A stretch of DNA of 64,000 nt from positions 2,037,464-2,101,463 of the forward strand of contig RPFO01000333.1 in NCBI GenBank assembly GCA_009746045.1. The letters are read 5' to 3'. This stretch comes from Mesostigma viride (Eukaryota > Streptophyta > Mesostigmatophyceae > Mesostigmatales > Mesostigmataceae). The first letter of the stretch is position 1. Each line of letters starts with the position of its first letter. The position numbers were made by a program, and so were the translations under genes. The notes beneath the pieces were generated by a model. The model was not told where the DNA came from, ran no database searches, and was given only the letters and a program-made list of their open reading frames with translations. Positions 45,801 to 55,321 of this stretch are shown here, one piece after another.

Positions 45801-47590
45801 AGTTCAACTGTACACCACACAATCCATGACTGACCTTGGCAATCCCATCTACAGGCTTGGGAGCTATCTTCCCGTGCCTAGACCATGGTTTCCTTGCCAC
45901 ATCCTGTGTTGCATGGGAAGGACCCAACCCACACCTTTCCCCAGGGCTTCCTACCCAGAAATGGCACACGAGAGGTCACAACGCCTGCGCATGCAGCCAC
46001 TGTGGAAACCGGCACCTGCCACGCTCTGGTCATAACAGCAGCACAGGCTGGCTCCGATCCCGTTCCCAGCCCCTGCGCGCATGTCACTGCCAAGGGCAAA
46101 TTGGCCACCCCGTCTCCAACCAGCTCCATTCATGACCACTCATGTGGTCTCCGTCCTATATGGCACGGTGCACCCTCCTACTCTCTGTTTCCCGGATCAT
46201 GTCCGCAAGCATGCGGGGTACCAACCAGGCCCCCAAACCACAGCTTGGCCATCTGAACGCCCTGATAAAACAACACTTCAGTGCCAGCCCCCCCATTTGA
46301 ACCTGGGTGCAATGCATGCGTGCCACTGCGGCATGCACAGCAGGCGGGCCCACACCAGGCATGGCCATGCCATGATCTCTTTTGAGCACGCTACCTCAAC
46401 TACACCGCTTGTGCAAATTCGCCCCCATTGCTCACCGCGTCTTCGGTGTTGCCCTCGTAGATGCTGTCCAGGCCGAACTTCTGCAGCGTGCGGCGTGCCA
46501 GCAGCAGGCCCGTGCAGTAGGCGGCAGCGTAGTTGGTCAGGCCGACCTTGAGGCCGTAGCGCTCCAGCTCGTGCGCGTAGGCAGCGCTGACCACCACATC
46601 GCCCGCGATTGTCGCGTAGGCAATCTGGCAGATGATGTCCTTGTTGGTCTGGTGGCCCGGGCACCGCGCGGCGGATGCTAGGTTAAGGTGGATCGCGTAG
46701 CATGGATGAAATAGAGCTCCTAATCTCGCCAAGTGATGGAACGATGTGCCATGTGTAATTGTCTACACATGTCTATTACTGATGTTCACTGCAAGGCTAA
46801 CTGTAATCGTGGAAGATGTGATCAAAGCCTTGTGGGATGCAGAACAAACACTAAAATCACAGAATTCGATGCAGACGGTCGAACTTCCAAGCCTTAAAGA
46901 GAGCGATATGACGCCACGTGGGGGCATGCTATCTACGAAGGGCAGTGAAAGCTGTACGAGACCTCATGCCAAAATAACAGAATGTCACTGCTAGCGCCAC
47001 AGGAAGACCGCGAACGATAAAAGTACCATCCATGCAGGAGAATGACGGGCCAGAGAACCAGGCACTTTGCTTAGGATACGAAGCGGACGATCATCCGGTA
47101 CTTGTGGGTGCCATACTTGTTCTTGTCCTGGGAGACCAGGCGCAGGCGGGCGCGGTAATCGGTCTTGCCCTCTGCAGAATTCGGAGTATGAACGGCAGGG
47201 GCGGGAAACATCATTACAAGCGTGTAAAACCGCCTGCTGATTCACCCCAGCCTAACTGCCTGGCAAACGCCATTACGATGCTAATGGGGGAAACGCCTCT
47301 CAGCGAGAAATGTGCCTTTGACCCGTTAATTTGTGCATGAAAATACCTCTACGGCGCCGGTATTTAACCTGGAACCGCTTGAAGTACGCCTTCGACAGCT
47401 GGGTCTTGATGAGAGCCTGCATAATCATCCATGAGCATGTAGAGCATCCATTTCCGGCACTGTCAGAACCTATCCGCAGCATATTCGGCTATACTGCGCA
47501 TCCCCGTCAATTTTGTAGTGATATGAAGCCGTCACATAGCCTGCATCCTTGACAAAAATAAATAAAACTACTCTGATGGCGGCTCACCAT
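42864..47590 (-). CDS. 60S ribosomal protein L5 (uL18), seven exons
   Basis: Exons on the minus strand: 47590-47588 (ATG only), 47416-47347, 47171-47080, 46648-46436, 44951-44832, 43832-43531 and 42954-42864. They total 891 nt and encode 296 residues, close to the usual 297. All six introns begin GT and end AG, and phases match throughout. The protein begins [20 protein letters not shown], continues [58 protein letters not shown] and [20 protein letters not shown], and ends with a basic [20 protein letters not shown] tail. L5 binds 5S rRNA and carries it into the large subunit with L11. The residues around [20 protein letters not shown] are plant-like. The first intron lies directly after the start codon. 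Intron 4 is 1484 bp and intron 5 is 999 bp. No stops or frameshifts occur, so the gene looks functional. Confidence 0.95.
44970..45009. repeat. (CA)n tract in RPL5 intron 4
   Basis: Read on the minus strand this is a GT/TG repeat interrupted once, ending about 20 bases before the intron 4 acceptor (CCCAG at 44956-44952). It sits where a pyrimidine tract would be expected. Confidence 0.85.
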
Positions 47591-49330
47591 GACGTCTCTC
47601 CCCGCCACTTAACTCCCCGAGAAAGGACCTCTGCCTTCAGCGCGCCGTGGTTTATCAGCTGCGTGCAGCCGCCCTCAACAAACATTTACGGTGCCCGCAT
47701 TGCTAGTGCCACAATTTTTCGCTGCATTCCGCATCCCGGGCCGCCCCCGGAACCGTACGGTATTTATCCTAATGATTGGCTAATACTTTTATTCCAAATT
47801 ACCCCTCCAACAAGCTCCTAACAAACTTTACATACTTAAACCTACCCTAGTACGATCCGATATACTAAATATATTCCGGCCCTCGGCCGCTGTTAGACTC
47901 TCTGCTGCCCATGTGCGTTGAGTTGAGTTGAGTTGAGTTGAGTTTAGTATTCCCACGTGCGTGGGAGCCAAGATCCAAGTCATCCAACCAAAACCTGCCA
48001 GCACGACGGGGGCGCCGGGGCGCCTGGCCCGCCCGCGGCCGCCGGAGCGGACTGGGCCGTGACTCGTGAGCCACGGAGGCAAGGACAGGGCCGGCCCCTG
48101 CGATTGGAACGCATCGTGTTGCTACAGTAAAAAGCTGCCGAACCAGGGCCGAACGTACGCAAAATCTACCGCAAGTGTCCGCAACTCGCCCTTGGGAGAA
48201 TTTTTTGCACCGTGACAACGTGTAACTACATATACAGTACAGTAGAGAGACAGGCAAAATTTCTTTCTCAACAGTCAACAACAAGAAATTTCTCTAAACA
48301 ACAAAACAATTATAAACACCCACAGCACAGGCAACCGACTTTGACTCCCACTCGACCCGGAATAAGAAATCACCGACTTCCAGCTATAGTAGCGGAGCCA
48401 TTTTAACGTTAATTTTTATATTAATTGCCCGATGACTTTGATGCGAAGGACGATAGGGCATCCCGGCAGATGTCGTGGCAACACTTATGCGGTGTCGCAT
48501 TAGAACTTATTACCTGACAGCCTCACTAGGCCACCACGCGTAGCTTCGTGGCACAAGGGGGACGCTTACGTTGGTTATTCTCGTAAAACTCACTGACTCT
48601 TGCGCCACCTTGGTCACCGCAAGCCTCTAGCGTGTACGTCGTCAACAGCATCAAGAATGTCGAAAAGGGCGCTGTCCGGGCAATTAATGCAAATGAAAGT
48701 CAGTAATCGGACTGTCCTTCCCCTCATTATGTCATTATGCACAATTATGCATGCTGGAGTTTATCTTGCCTGTTTATTGGCAGTCTACTAGTTGTGACGC
48801 TGAGCGCATGCTCATGAGAAAACGCCGCTCATGGAGCTGCACTGTGTCGGTGGTTTTCGCAGTTTATGCAACGTGGGCAGTCCAAGATCGCCCGGGAGGA
48901 TCCGAAAGCTGAGGTGCCTGAGGACTCTAATCCTGACCACTGGGTGGCCCAGCGCCCTCTACCATCATCGGGCCTGAAATGGTAATTGCTTAAGATATAG
49001 TAATTGCTTCCGATGTAACCGCTGGGCCCTGCTATTGCCTCCATCCTTGTATCAACCTGACAGCGCGTTGAGCAGCCCTTCCGGTGACGAGAAATTTTTG
49101 CATGCTCTACCTCTGGAAGGATTATGCTGTCATGGGTGTTGACATCTGGACTTGTAGACCTTTTCTTTGCTTTACATCGGTGTTACACGGAGATTGTGTG
49201 CCAGAAGAGAGAGCTAGTGATGCAGGTTGTACAAATGTTATTCTTCGTACAGCATGACGGCAGGTGGCTGACATGAAAGATTCAAACTGTCTTTCCTTTT
49301 ACTAGCTATGAAAACGGTGTGTGCGTATGA
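47591..49330. other. Spacer upstream of RPL5
   Basis: Would contain the RPL5 promoter next to 47590. No gene was recognised. A short TTGAG array sits at 47918-47944 after CTGCTGCCCATGTGCG, the end motif also seen near 27570. A short frame at 48600-48791 has no recognised domain. Confidence 0.4.
47901..47945 (+). repeat. Retroposon-like 3' end with (TTGAG)n tail
   Basis: CTCTGCTGCCCATGTGCG followed by TTGAG units. The same end motif occurs in reverse at 27566-27590 with a TTG/CAA tail and partially at 27855-27885. Probably an unnamed retroposon family with variable tails. Confidence 0.4.
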
Positions 49331-49331
49331 G

Positions 49332-49530
49332 TTGGTGGGTGGGTGGGTGGGTGGGTGGGTGGGTGGGTGGGTGGGTGGGTGGGTGGGTGGGTGGGTGGGT
49401 GGGTGGGTGGGTGGGTGGGTGGGTGGGTGGGTGGGTGGGTGGGTGGGTGGGTGGGTGGGTGGGTGGGTGGGTGGGTGGGTGGGTGGGTGGGTGGGTGGGT
49501 GGGTGGGTGGGTGGGTGGGTGGGTGGGTGG
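49332..49530. repeat. (GGGT)n microsatellite, about 200 bp
   Basis: Same tetranucleotide as the 21.6-24.2 kb array but in the opposite orientation and uninterrupted. Spurious Trp-Val-Gly-Gly and Thr-His-Pro-Pro frames. Confidence 0.95.
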
Positions 49531-49650
49531 TGCTGGTTGTGGTGCCCAACGTTGGTGCTTATCCTGAGATGTCTGCCGTCAGCTCCAGACACCCCAAAAG
49601 GTCCCTCTGATGGTCTCCTGCTGGCCTGGCACCTTGCGGGTGGGGATCAC

Positions 49651-49970
49651 ATCCTGTACTCGTGCGTTGTATCGCATCCTGTACTCGTGCGTTGCATCAC
49701 ATCCTGTACTCGTGCGTTGCATCGCATCCTTTACTCGTGCGTTGCATCGCATCCTGTACTCGTGCGTTGTATCACATCCTGTACTCGTGCGTTGCATCGC
49801 ATCCTGTACTCGTGCGTTGTATCGCATCCTGTACTCGTGCGTTGCATCACATCCTGTACTCGTGCGTTGCATCACATCCTTTACTCGTGCGTTGCATCGC
49901 ATCCTGTACTCGTGCGTTGCATCGCATCCTGTACTCGTGCGTTGCATCGCATCCTGTACTCGTGCGTTGC
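49651..49970. repeat. 25-bp minisatellite, about 13 copies
   Basis: Unit ATCCTGTACTCGTGCGTTG followed by YATCRC. Variation is almost limited to T/C at the YATC position, A/G in ATCRC and G/T in CTGT. Open frames through it are due to the period (75 bp gives 25 codons). Confidence 0.9.
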
Positions 49971-50196
49971 TGTGTATTGTGTACCCATGCATGCCGCGTT
50001 CGTGGCTTTTATGACCAACACTGGCACCTTTGTGTATGGAAGGCCATGCCACCATTGGGATGTTTGCATTGTCATCACATGTCTGGCCACAACCAAAACG
50101 TGTCGATCACAAGTATCATGCTGCCATCCATGGCATGTGTTGCCATCATGATGCCCTTGACAAGTATGCACCCCCTCGCTGGCTGCTTTTATTGTC

Positions 50197-50458
50197 GTCG
50201 TGTCCTCGTGTCCTCGCGTCCTCGCGTCCTCGTGTCCTCGTGCCCTCGTGCCCTCGCGCCCTCGCGCCCTCGCGCCCTCGCGCCCTCGCGCCCTCGCGCC
50301 CTCGCGCCCTCGCGCCCTCGCGCCCTCGCGCCCTCGCGCCCTCGCGCCCTCGCGCCCTCGCGCCCTCGCGCCCTCGCGCCCTCGCGCCCTCGCGCCCTCG
50401 CGCCCTCGCGCCCTCGCGCCCTCGCGCCCTCGCGCCCTCGCGCCCTCGTGCCCTCATG
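50197..50458. repeat. 8-bp minisatellite, about 33 copies
   Basis: Unit CCTCGCGC (CCTCGTGT and CCTCGTGC at the edges). Variants cluster at both ends while the centre is homogeneous, the pattern of an array growing from inside. It gives spurious Ala-Pro-Ser-Arg-Pro-Arg and Arg-Glu-Gly-Ala frames. Confidence 0.9.
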
Positions 50459-50600
50459 TCCTTGTGTTGTTGTCTGTCCTGACGGGTGGTCACTGGTTGG
50501 GCCTGACATCCACCATCTGCGTGTCGGCCGTGGGTGCTATTGGGGTTACCTGGGCTGTGACGTGGGCTGTGGGTGGTTACGTGTGCCAGCATTGTGGTGA

Positions 50601-53179
50601 TGGAGAGCAACCCCCAGCCGGTAGCGGCCAGTGGCCGCATGTCCTTTGGGGGCCCTGACCAGGCGCTAGAGGTGAGCCCCCTGCCGCATGCTGGTGAGCA
50701 CACATTGCGGCGCCCTGGCATCAGTTCAACCCTTTGGAGCCTTCGACCGTAATCATGGTGGAAGGCGAAGTGTGCGGCCTTGGTGTGTGAGGGGAAGCAC
50801 GCGGCCTTGTTTTGTAAGGGGAAGCGTGTGATCTCATGTGTTGCACAAAGTGTTGCTTGTAAGTCGAATGCTTGCTTGTGTTCGCCTCCTGTCTCCTTGA
50901 TAGTTGCCGCACGGTCCGTTCCATTTTCCGCGGGCTGCTGCTTTCCTGGCAGCCCGTGAAATTGTTTGGGACAGCCTCAGCCTGGGCAGGGGGTCGCCGC
51001 ATTCTGCCCAGGAAGTTGTAGGTGGTGACCTGTTCCTGTATCATTCATAGTTGTAGGTGGTGACCTGTTCCTATATCATTCATAGTTGCAGGTGGTGACC
51101 TGTTCCTGTATCATTCATAGTTGTAGGTGGTGACCTGTTCCTGTATCATTCATAGTTGTAGGTGGTGACCTGTTCCTGTATCATTCATAGTTGCAGGTGG
51201 TGACCTGTTCCTGTATCATTCATAGTTGCAGGTGGTGACCTGTTCCTGTATCATTCATAGTTGTAGGTGGTGACCTGTTCCTGTATCATTCATAGTTGTA
51301 GGTGGTGACCTGTTCCTATATCATTCATAGTTGTAGGTGGTGACCTGTTCCTGTATCATTCATAGTTGTAGGTGGTGACCTGTTCCTGTATCATTCATAG
51401 TTGTAGGTGGTGACCTGTTCCTGTATCATTCATAGTTGCAGGTGGTGACCTGTTCCTGTATCATTCATAGTTGTAGGTGGTGACCTGTTCCTGTATCATT
51501 CATAGTTGTAGGTGGTGACCTGTTCCTGTATCATTCATGGTTGTAGGTGGTGACCTGTTCCTGTATCATTCATAGTTGTAGGTGGTGACCTGTTCCTGTA
51601 TCATTCATAGTTGTAGGTGGTGACCTGTTCCTGTATCATTCATAGTTGCAGGTGGTGACCTGTTCCTGTATCATTCATAGTTGTAGGTGGTGACCTGTTC
51701 CTGTATCATTCATAGTTGTAGGTGGTGACCTGTTCCTATATCATTCATGAAAGAGTTACACCTAGTCAACTGCTTGGGGGGCCGCTTAGGGGCCTGACAT
51801 TTTGCCAGCTTGGGGGCCTGACTGTTTCCAATGGTCCGTGCTATGTTACGCCCTCTGCAGAGACTGGCGCCTGGCACAGCCCCCAGTGACGCAACACCAG
51901 CTCAGCCGGGCGCTGCACCTTCCTCCGCCAGCGCCAACGTGGGGGCGAGGTACGGCTCGCAGTGCATGTCACACCACCGTGGAGGGCGTGTGCAGCCCGG
52001 GCAGGCCGTGTGGATCGCTTGGCCGGCATCGCATTGATGTCTCTTAGACCTTTCTTCACTAGTTAGCGTACGCAGGTGGGGAGGAGGGCAGGCATGGGAG
52101 TGGGCGTGTTGGTAGTTGGTAGCCGATGGCAGGCATGGTGATCGTCATGGTTTGAGTGTCATGCGGCCACTGCGCGGCATTTGTTAATCTTGTAAATCTC
52201 GAGCTGGTGGTGATATCTTAATGGCATATGCATGCATGCTGGACACGGGGAAAATTCATGCTACACATGCCGGTTTGCAAGCTACATGCGCGTACGGTGC
52301 AGACATGCATCCCTGTGAAAATGCTGAAAGTTACCGTACATGGTATGCATGTGCACAGCTGTGCTCTTGCCCATGCGGCAATGGCGCTAAAACCGACACA
52401 TGGTTGGCACGGTCTGCACCCTTGTCTGGGTCCCCTGCTTGCTTGCCAATCGCTCGTCTGATGGCTCTTCCAGTCCTGCTCTGTGGCTCCCCTTGCGTTT
52501 CTGGCTGCACCAATCCCCAGGGATGGGGAGGCTACCGCATCGTCGAACGCTGCCCGCACAGGCAAGGGCCAGGCCCCCAGCAGTAAACCGGCCAGCTCAG
52601 GGCCAGGGGGGAGTGTCGTGGGTAGTTCATGCACGGGTGGCAGCGGAGGGGTGAAAAGAGAGGGGCCGAAACCGGAGTCTGATGAAGCCAATAAACGGGC
52701 CTGTCTGGGTTTCAAGGTGCCGCAGCCGTTTGTGGGCACAGCCAGGCCCGGCAGTCTCACAAGTAAGACTGGAAAGCATGGCCGGTGAGAACCTTTGATT
52801 GATGCATGGCTGCTGGAGCGATGCATTGGCTGGTAGCAGTGAACATTGTCCTTTTCCGTGTAATTGTGAACAGCCAAGAGCCTGCCAAGCAAAAATCGGG
52901 CGTCAAAGCGACACCTGGCGCGTGTCTTACAAGGCCATGGACATATTTCTGGCCCATCACCTCTGGCGACCTGGACACAGCCCTTCAACATCTCTGCTAC
53001 CACGTGGATGTCGGCACATCGGCATGTCGGCACGTCGGCACGTCGGCATGTTGGCATGTAGGCTTGTTGGTGTGGGCAGGACCTCGCCTATGTCATGGAG
53101 CCGGATGATAAGCATGCGCAGGCAGCGCAGCAGTCGCTGTCGGAAGCGTTGGCGTCTTTTCCTGCGCGAAACCAAGTCT
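50601..53179 (+). CDS. Possible multi-exon gene, unrecognised product
   Basis: Exon-like segments on the plus strand. (1) 50601-50672 starts ATG, encodes ESNPQPVAASGRMSFGGPDQ and ends GAG before GTGAGC. (2) 51865-51949 follows CTCTGCAG and encodes RLAPGTAPSDATPAQPGAAP. (3) Starts at about 52522 after CCCCAG, encodes DGEATASSNAARTGKG through KREGPKPESDEANKRACLGF and ends near 52715 or 52761. (4) 53072-53179 follows GGGCAG and encodes DLAYVMEPDDKHAQAAQQSL. Phases agree for exons 1-2-3, and for 3-4 if the donor after LGFK is used. The 35-bp minisatellite would lie in intron 1. No domain recognised and no clear end found, so this is only a candidate. Confidence 0.3.
51016..51748. repeat. 35-bp minisatellite, about 21 copies
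   Basis: Unit TTGTAGGTGGTGACCTGTTC followed by CTGTATCATTCATAG. Differences are mostly T/C in TTGYAGG and G/A in CTRTATC, with near identity elsewhere, so homogenisation is recent. A TGA stop recurs in each unit in some frames; not protein-coding. Confidence 0.95.
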
Positions 53180-53199
53180 CTCTTTGGTGTGTGGCTGCT

Positions 53200-53995
53200 T
53201 GAGTGTAACGCCCGGTGCACATGGAAAGTGGCTTGCCCACCATCCTGAGGGATTCCCGGGGTGCCTTGTTGAGCATGCCTGCATGAGCACTGGGCTCGGG
53301 TCGTTTGCAAGTGGTTGGCGCTCCATAGGCTGCGGGACACTCGGGGCACTCACCTTGGAAGGACCTTACGGCTATTTTGGGTACTTGCAATTATTTGCGG
53401 GGAGCAGTCGTTTGGATCCACCTGCACTGATGGCTCTTCTCAGCTGCCCATCAGCGGGTGGCAGGAGGGGGTTGGGCAGCCGTGCGCGGGTGCATGACTC
53501 ATAGACTTCATGCATGTACCCAGTTGAATCCATTCCTGTGAAATTCAGCAAGTAATAAGAGTCTTTGAGTCAGGCTTTGTCTGTAGCTATGGAGTGGGCT
53601 CCTTAGCCCGTGGCTGTTGTACTCTAGGAGCAGTTGTCTCGCTTAATAATTGAGCAGCCCGTGGTACAGTCCTTACCGTTACCCCAGGCTCCTGCCTTGT
53701 ATAATTGGGCTAGGCCTGTGGCCACTTGAAGTGCAACTTCCCACCTTTGTGGACTTGAGACTATCAATTACCGTGTCTGTAGGCTGGGGGGCGGGGGGCT
53801 GCAAACATGCTTGGCTGCAATAGATGGTGGGCGAGAACATGATTGCAGTTTACCACTCCGTCCAGCCGTCATGGTGGATTGAGTAGGGTATACATGAACA
53901 GCAGTTGTCTCATTAAATTAAGCTACAGACAGTACAATTAATTATAGTAGGTGGCAGTTTACATCCCCCACATGCAGGTTGTAGCTCAGAATTAA
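53200..53995. other. Spacer
   Basis: No clear exon or repeat. A frame at 53184-53504 contains GALTLEGPYGYFGYLQLFAG but no recognisable domain; it could be a later exon of the candidate gene upstream. Confidence 0.3.
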
Positions 53996-54173
53996 CCATA
54001 TACGCCCCTTCTCCGCCGACGAGCCACGAGCCACGAGGTAGCCATGGCTGACAGCGGAGCTCATAACTTTCACGTTTGGGCACCGAATTCGGCTGTGAAT
54101 ATCACCATCCCTTCGTCTTTCTAAGACGCACACACTGATATAATTTTCCGAAGCTATTACGCAATATATATTC

Positions 54174-55319
54174 ATGACGAGCAAACGCTCATCTACGCAA
54201 CGCAGCCTGGCGGCTGCGTTAAGCCATGAAAATACGTCTGCAGAGCTCTTCGCCCTCAGGTCCGGAAGGCAGCGGTGACACTAGTCGCGCACTGGTGGTT
54301 GCCCAGCCCCCCCCCCCCGGGCTTGCCTCGCCATCTGCATCGCCTGAGCCCAAGCACAGTCGCCCTGCCGAGCCGCATTGGGACGAGCGCGCCTTTGGCA
54401 TCAATGCACCTGGCTTAGAACTGGACTCGAACCCCGGGAGCCTGAAGACGTGTTTTTCGGGCACACACACCTCGCTTGTAGCCCTGTGCCTGCACCTCAT
54501 ATCCTGGGCACAACCGCGGCCACTGGCCCAACGGCCTTCCTGGCACCACCGATGATCTTGATCTCGTTCCGCGCATGAAACGCCCCCGGCTCCAGCGCTT
54601 CGCCCTCTGCTCCCTCCTCGGGCGCTCTGACGCCGAGATCTGGCCCCCCACACACACCGTCACGACAGAAGCCATCGTTCGCACCCTCAAGGAAGCTTTT
54701 GAGAAGCACGTGAGCTCCCTTGCCACAGATGTGGCGGCAATGGGAGGCACGCTGGTTACTGAGCTCCCTCACATTTCCACCACCGTCACCTCCACCTCCA
54801 CCCTCCTCGCCTTCACTTCCACTGCCACCTCCACCTCCACCGCCGCCCTCAAGGCCCAGCTCCTCGACATCGACCAGCGCCTCAAGGACACCGCCATCGC
54901 CATCGAGTGCATGCAGAACACCACAGGCATCACCGCGCCCAGGCGGCGAAGGACATTGCCGCCAAGCCAGCCCCCGCTGGCCCAGGCGGCGACGCCCCGG
55001 CGCCTTCCACCCAGACCTGGGCGGACCTGCTCAAGCACCACGCCACCTCCACCACCTCCACCATCGCGGCACGAGCCGGCCTCGACCTCCGCGAGGAGGC
55101 CGACCGCACCCAGCGCAGCCACAATGTCATCGTCAAGCACTTCGACCAGCCGGCATGCAGATGAGACCTCGACGACTCTTCTCACGGCATTTAAGCGCGA
55201 CATTCTTGTCCCCATGCACATCACTGGTGAGCTGCGGATGTCGGCTGCCCGCCTTCCCCGCGCGCAGGGTAAGGCTGGCCCGGCACCCGTGCTCCTCACC
55301 TTTAAGTATGTACATGGCG
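54174..55319 (+). pseudogene. Half-LINE H5 ORF1-type gene, frameshifted and split
   Basis: ATG at 54174 encodes TSKRSSTQRSLAAALSHEN, then frame is lost near 54235. Later blocks are recognisable: LKEAFEKHVSSLATDVAAMG near 54690, KAQLLDIDQRLKDTAIAIEC near 54855, LDLREEADRTQRSHNVIVKH near 55085, LPRAQGKAGPAPVLLTFKY near 55250. The C-terminal continuation MADKLLFLIKNRKKLLRTRY then TLDDDLTLAQQ is at 57316-57410. The variable module (FGINAPGLELDSNPG) differs from H1, H2 and H4. Confidence 0.75.
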
Positions 55320-55321
55320 GA

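Noticed and set aside
49321-50721. Long frames across the GGGT, 25-bp and 8-bp arrays
   Set aside because: Open on both strands only because the repeat units lack stops; composition is that of the repeat.
52218-53057. 279-codon minus-strand frame
   Set aside because: No domain; it overlaps plus-strand exon-like segments with better splice and composition evidence and includes a 9-bp repeat-derived start.
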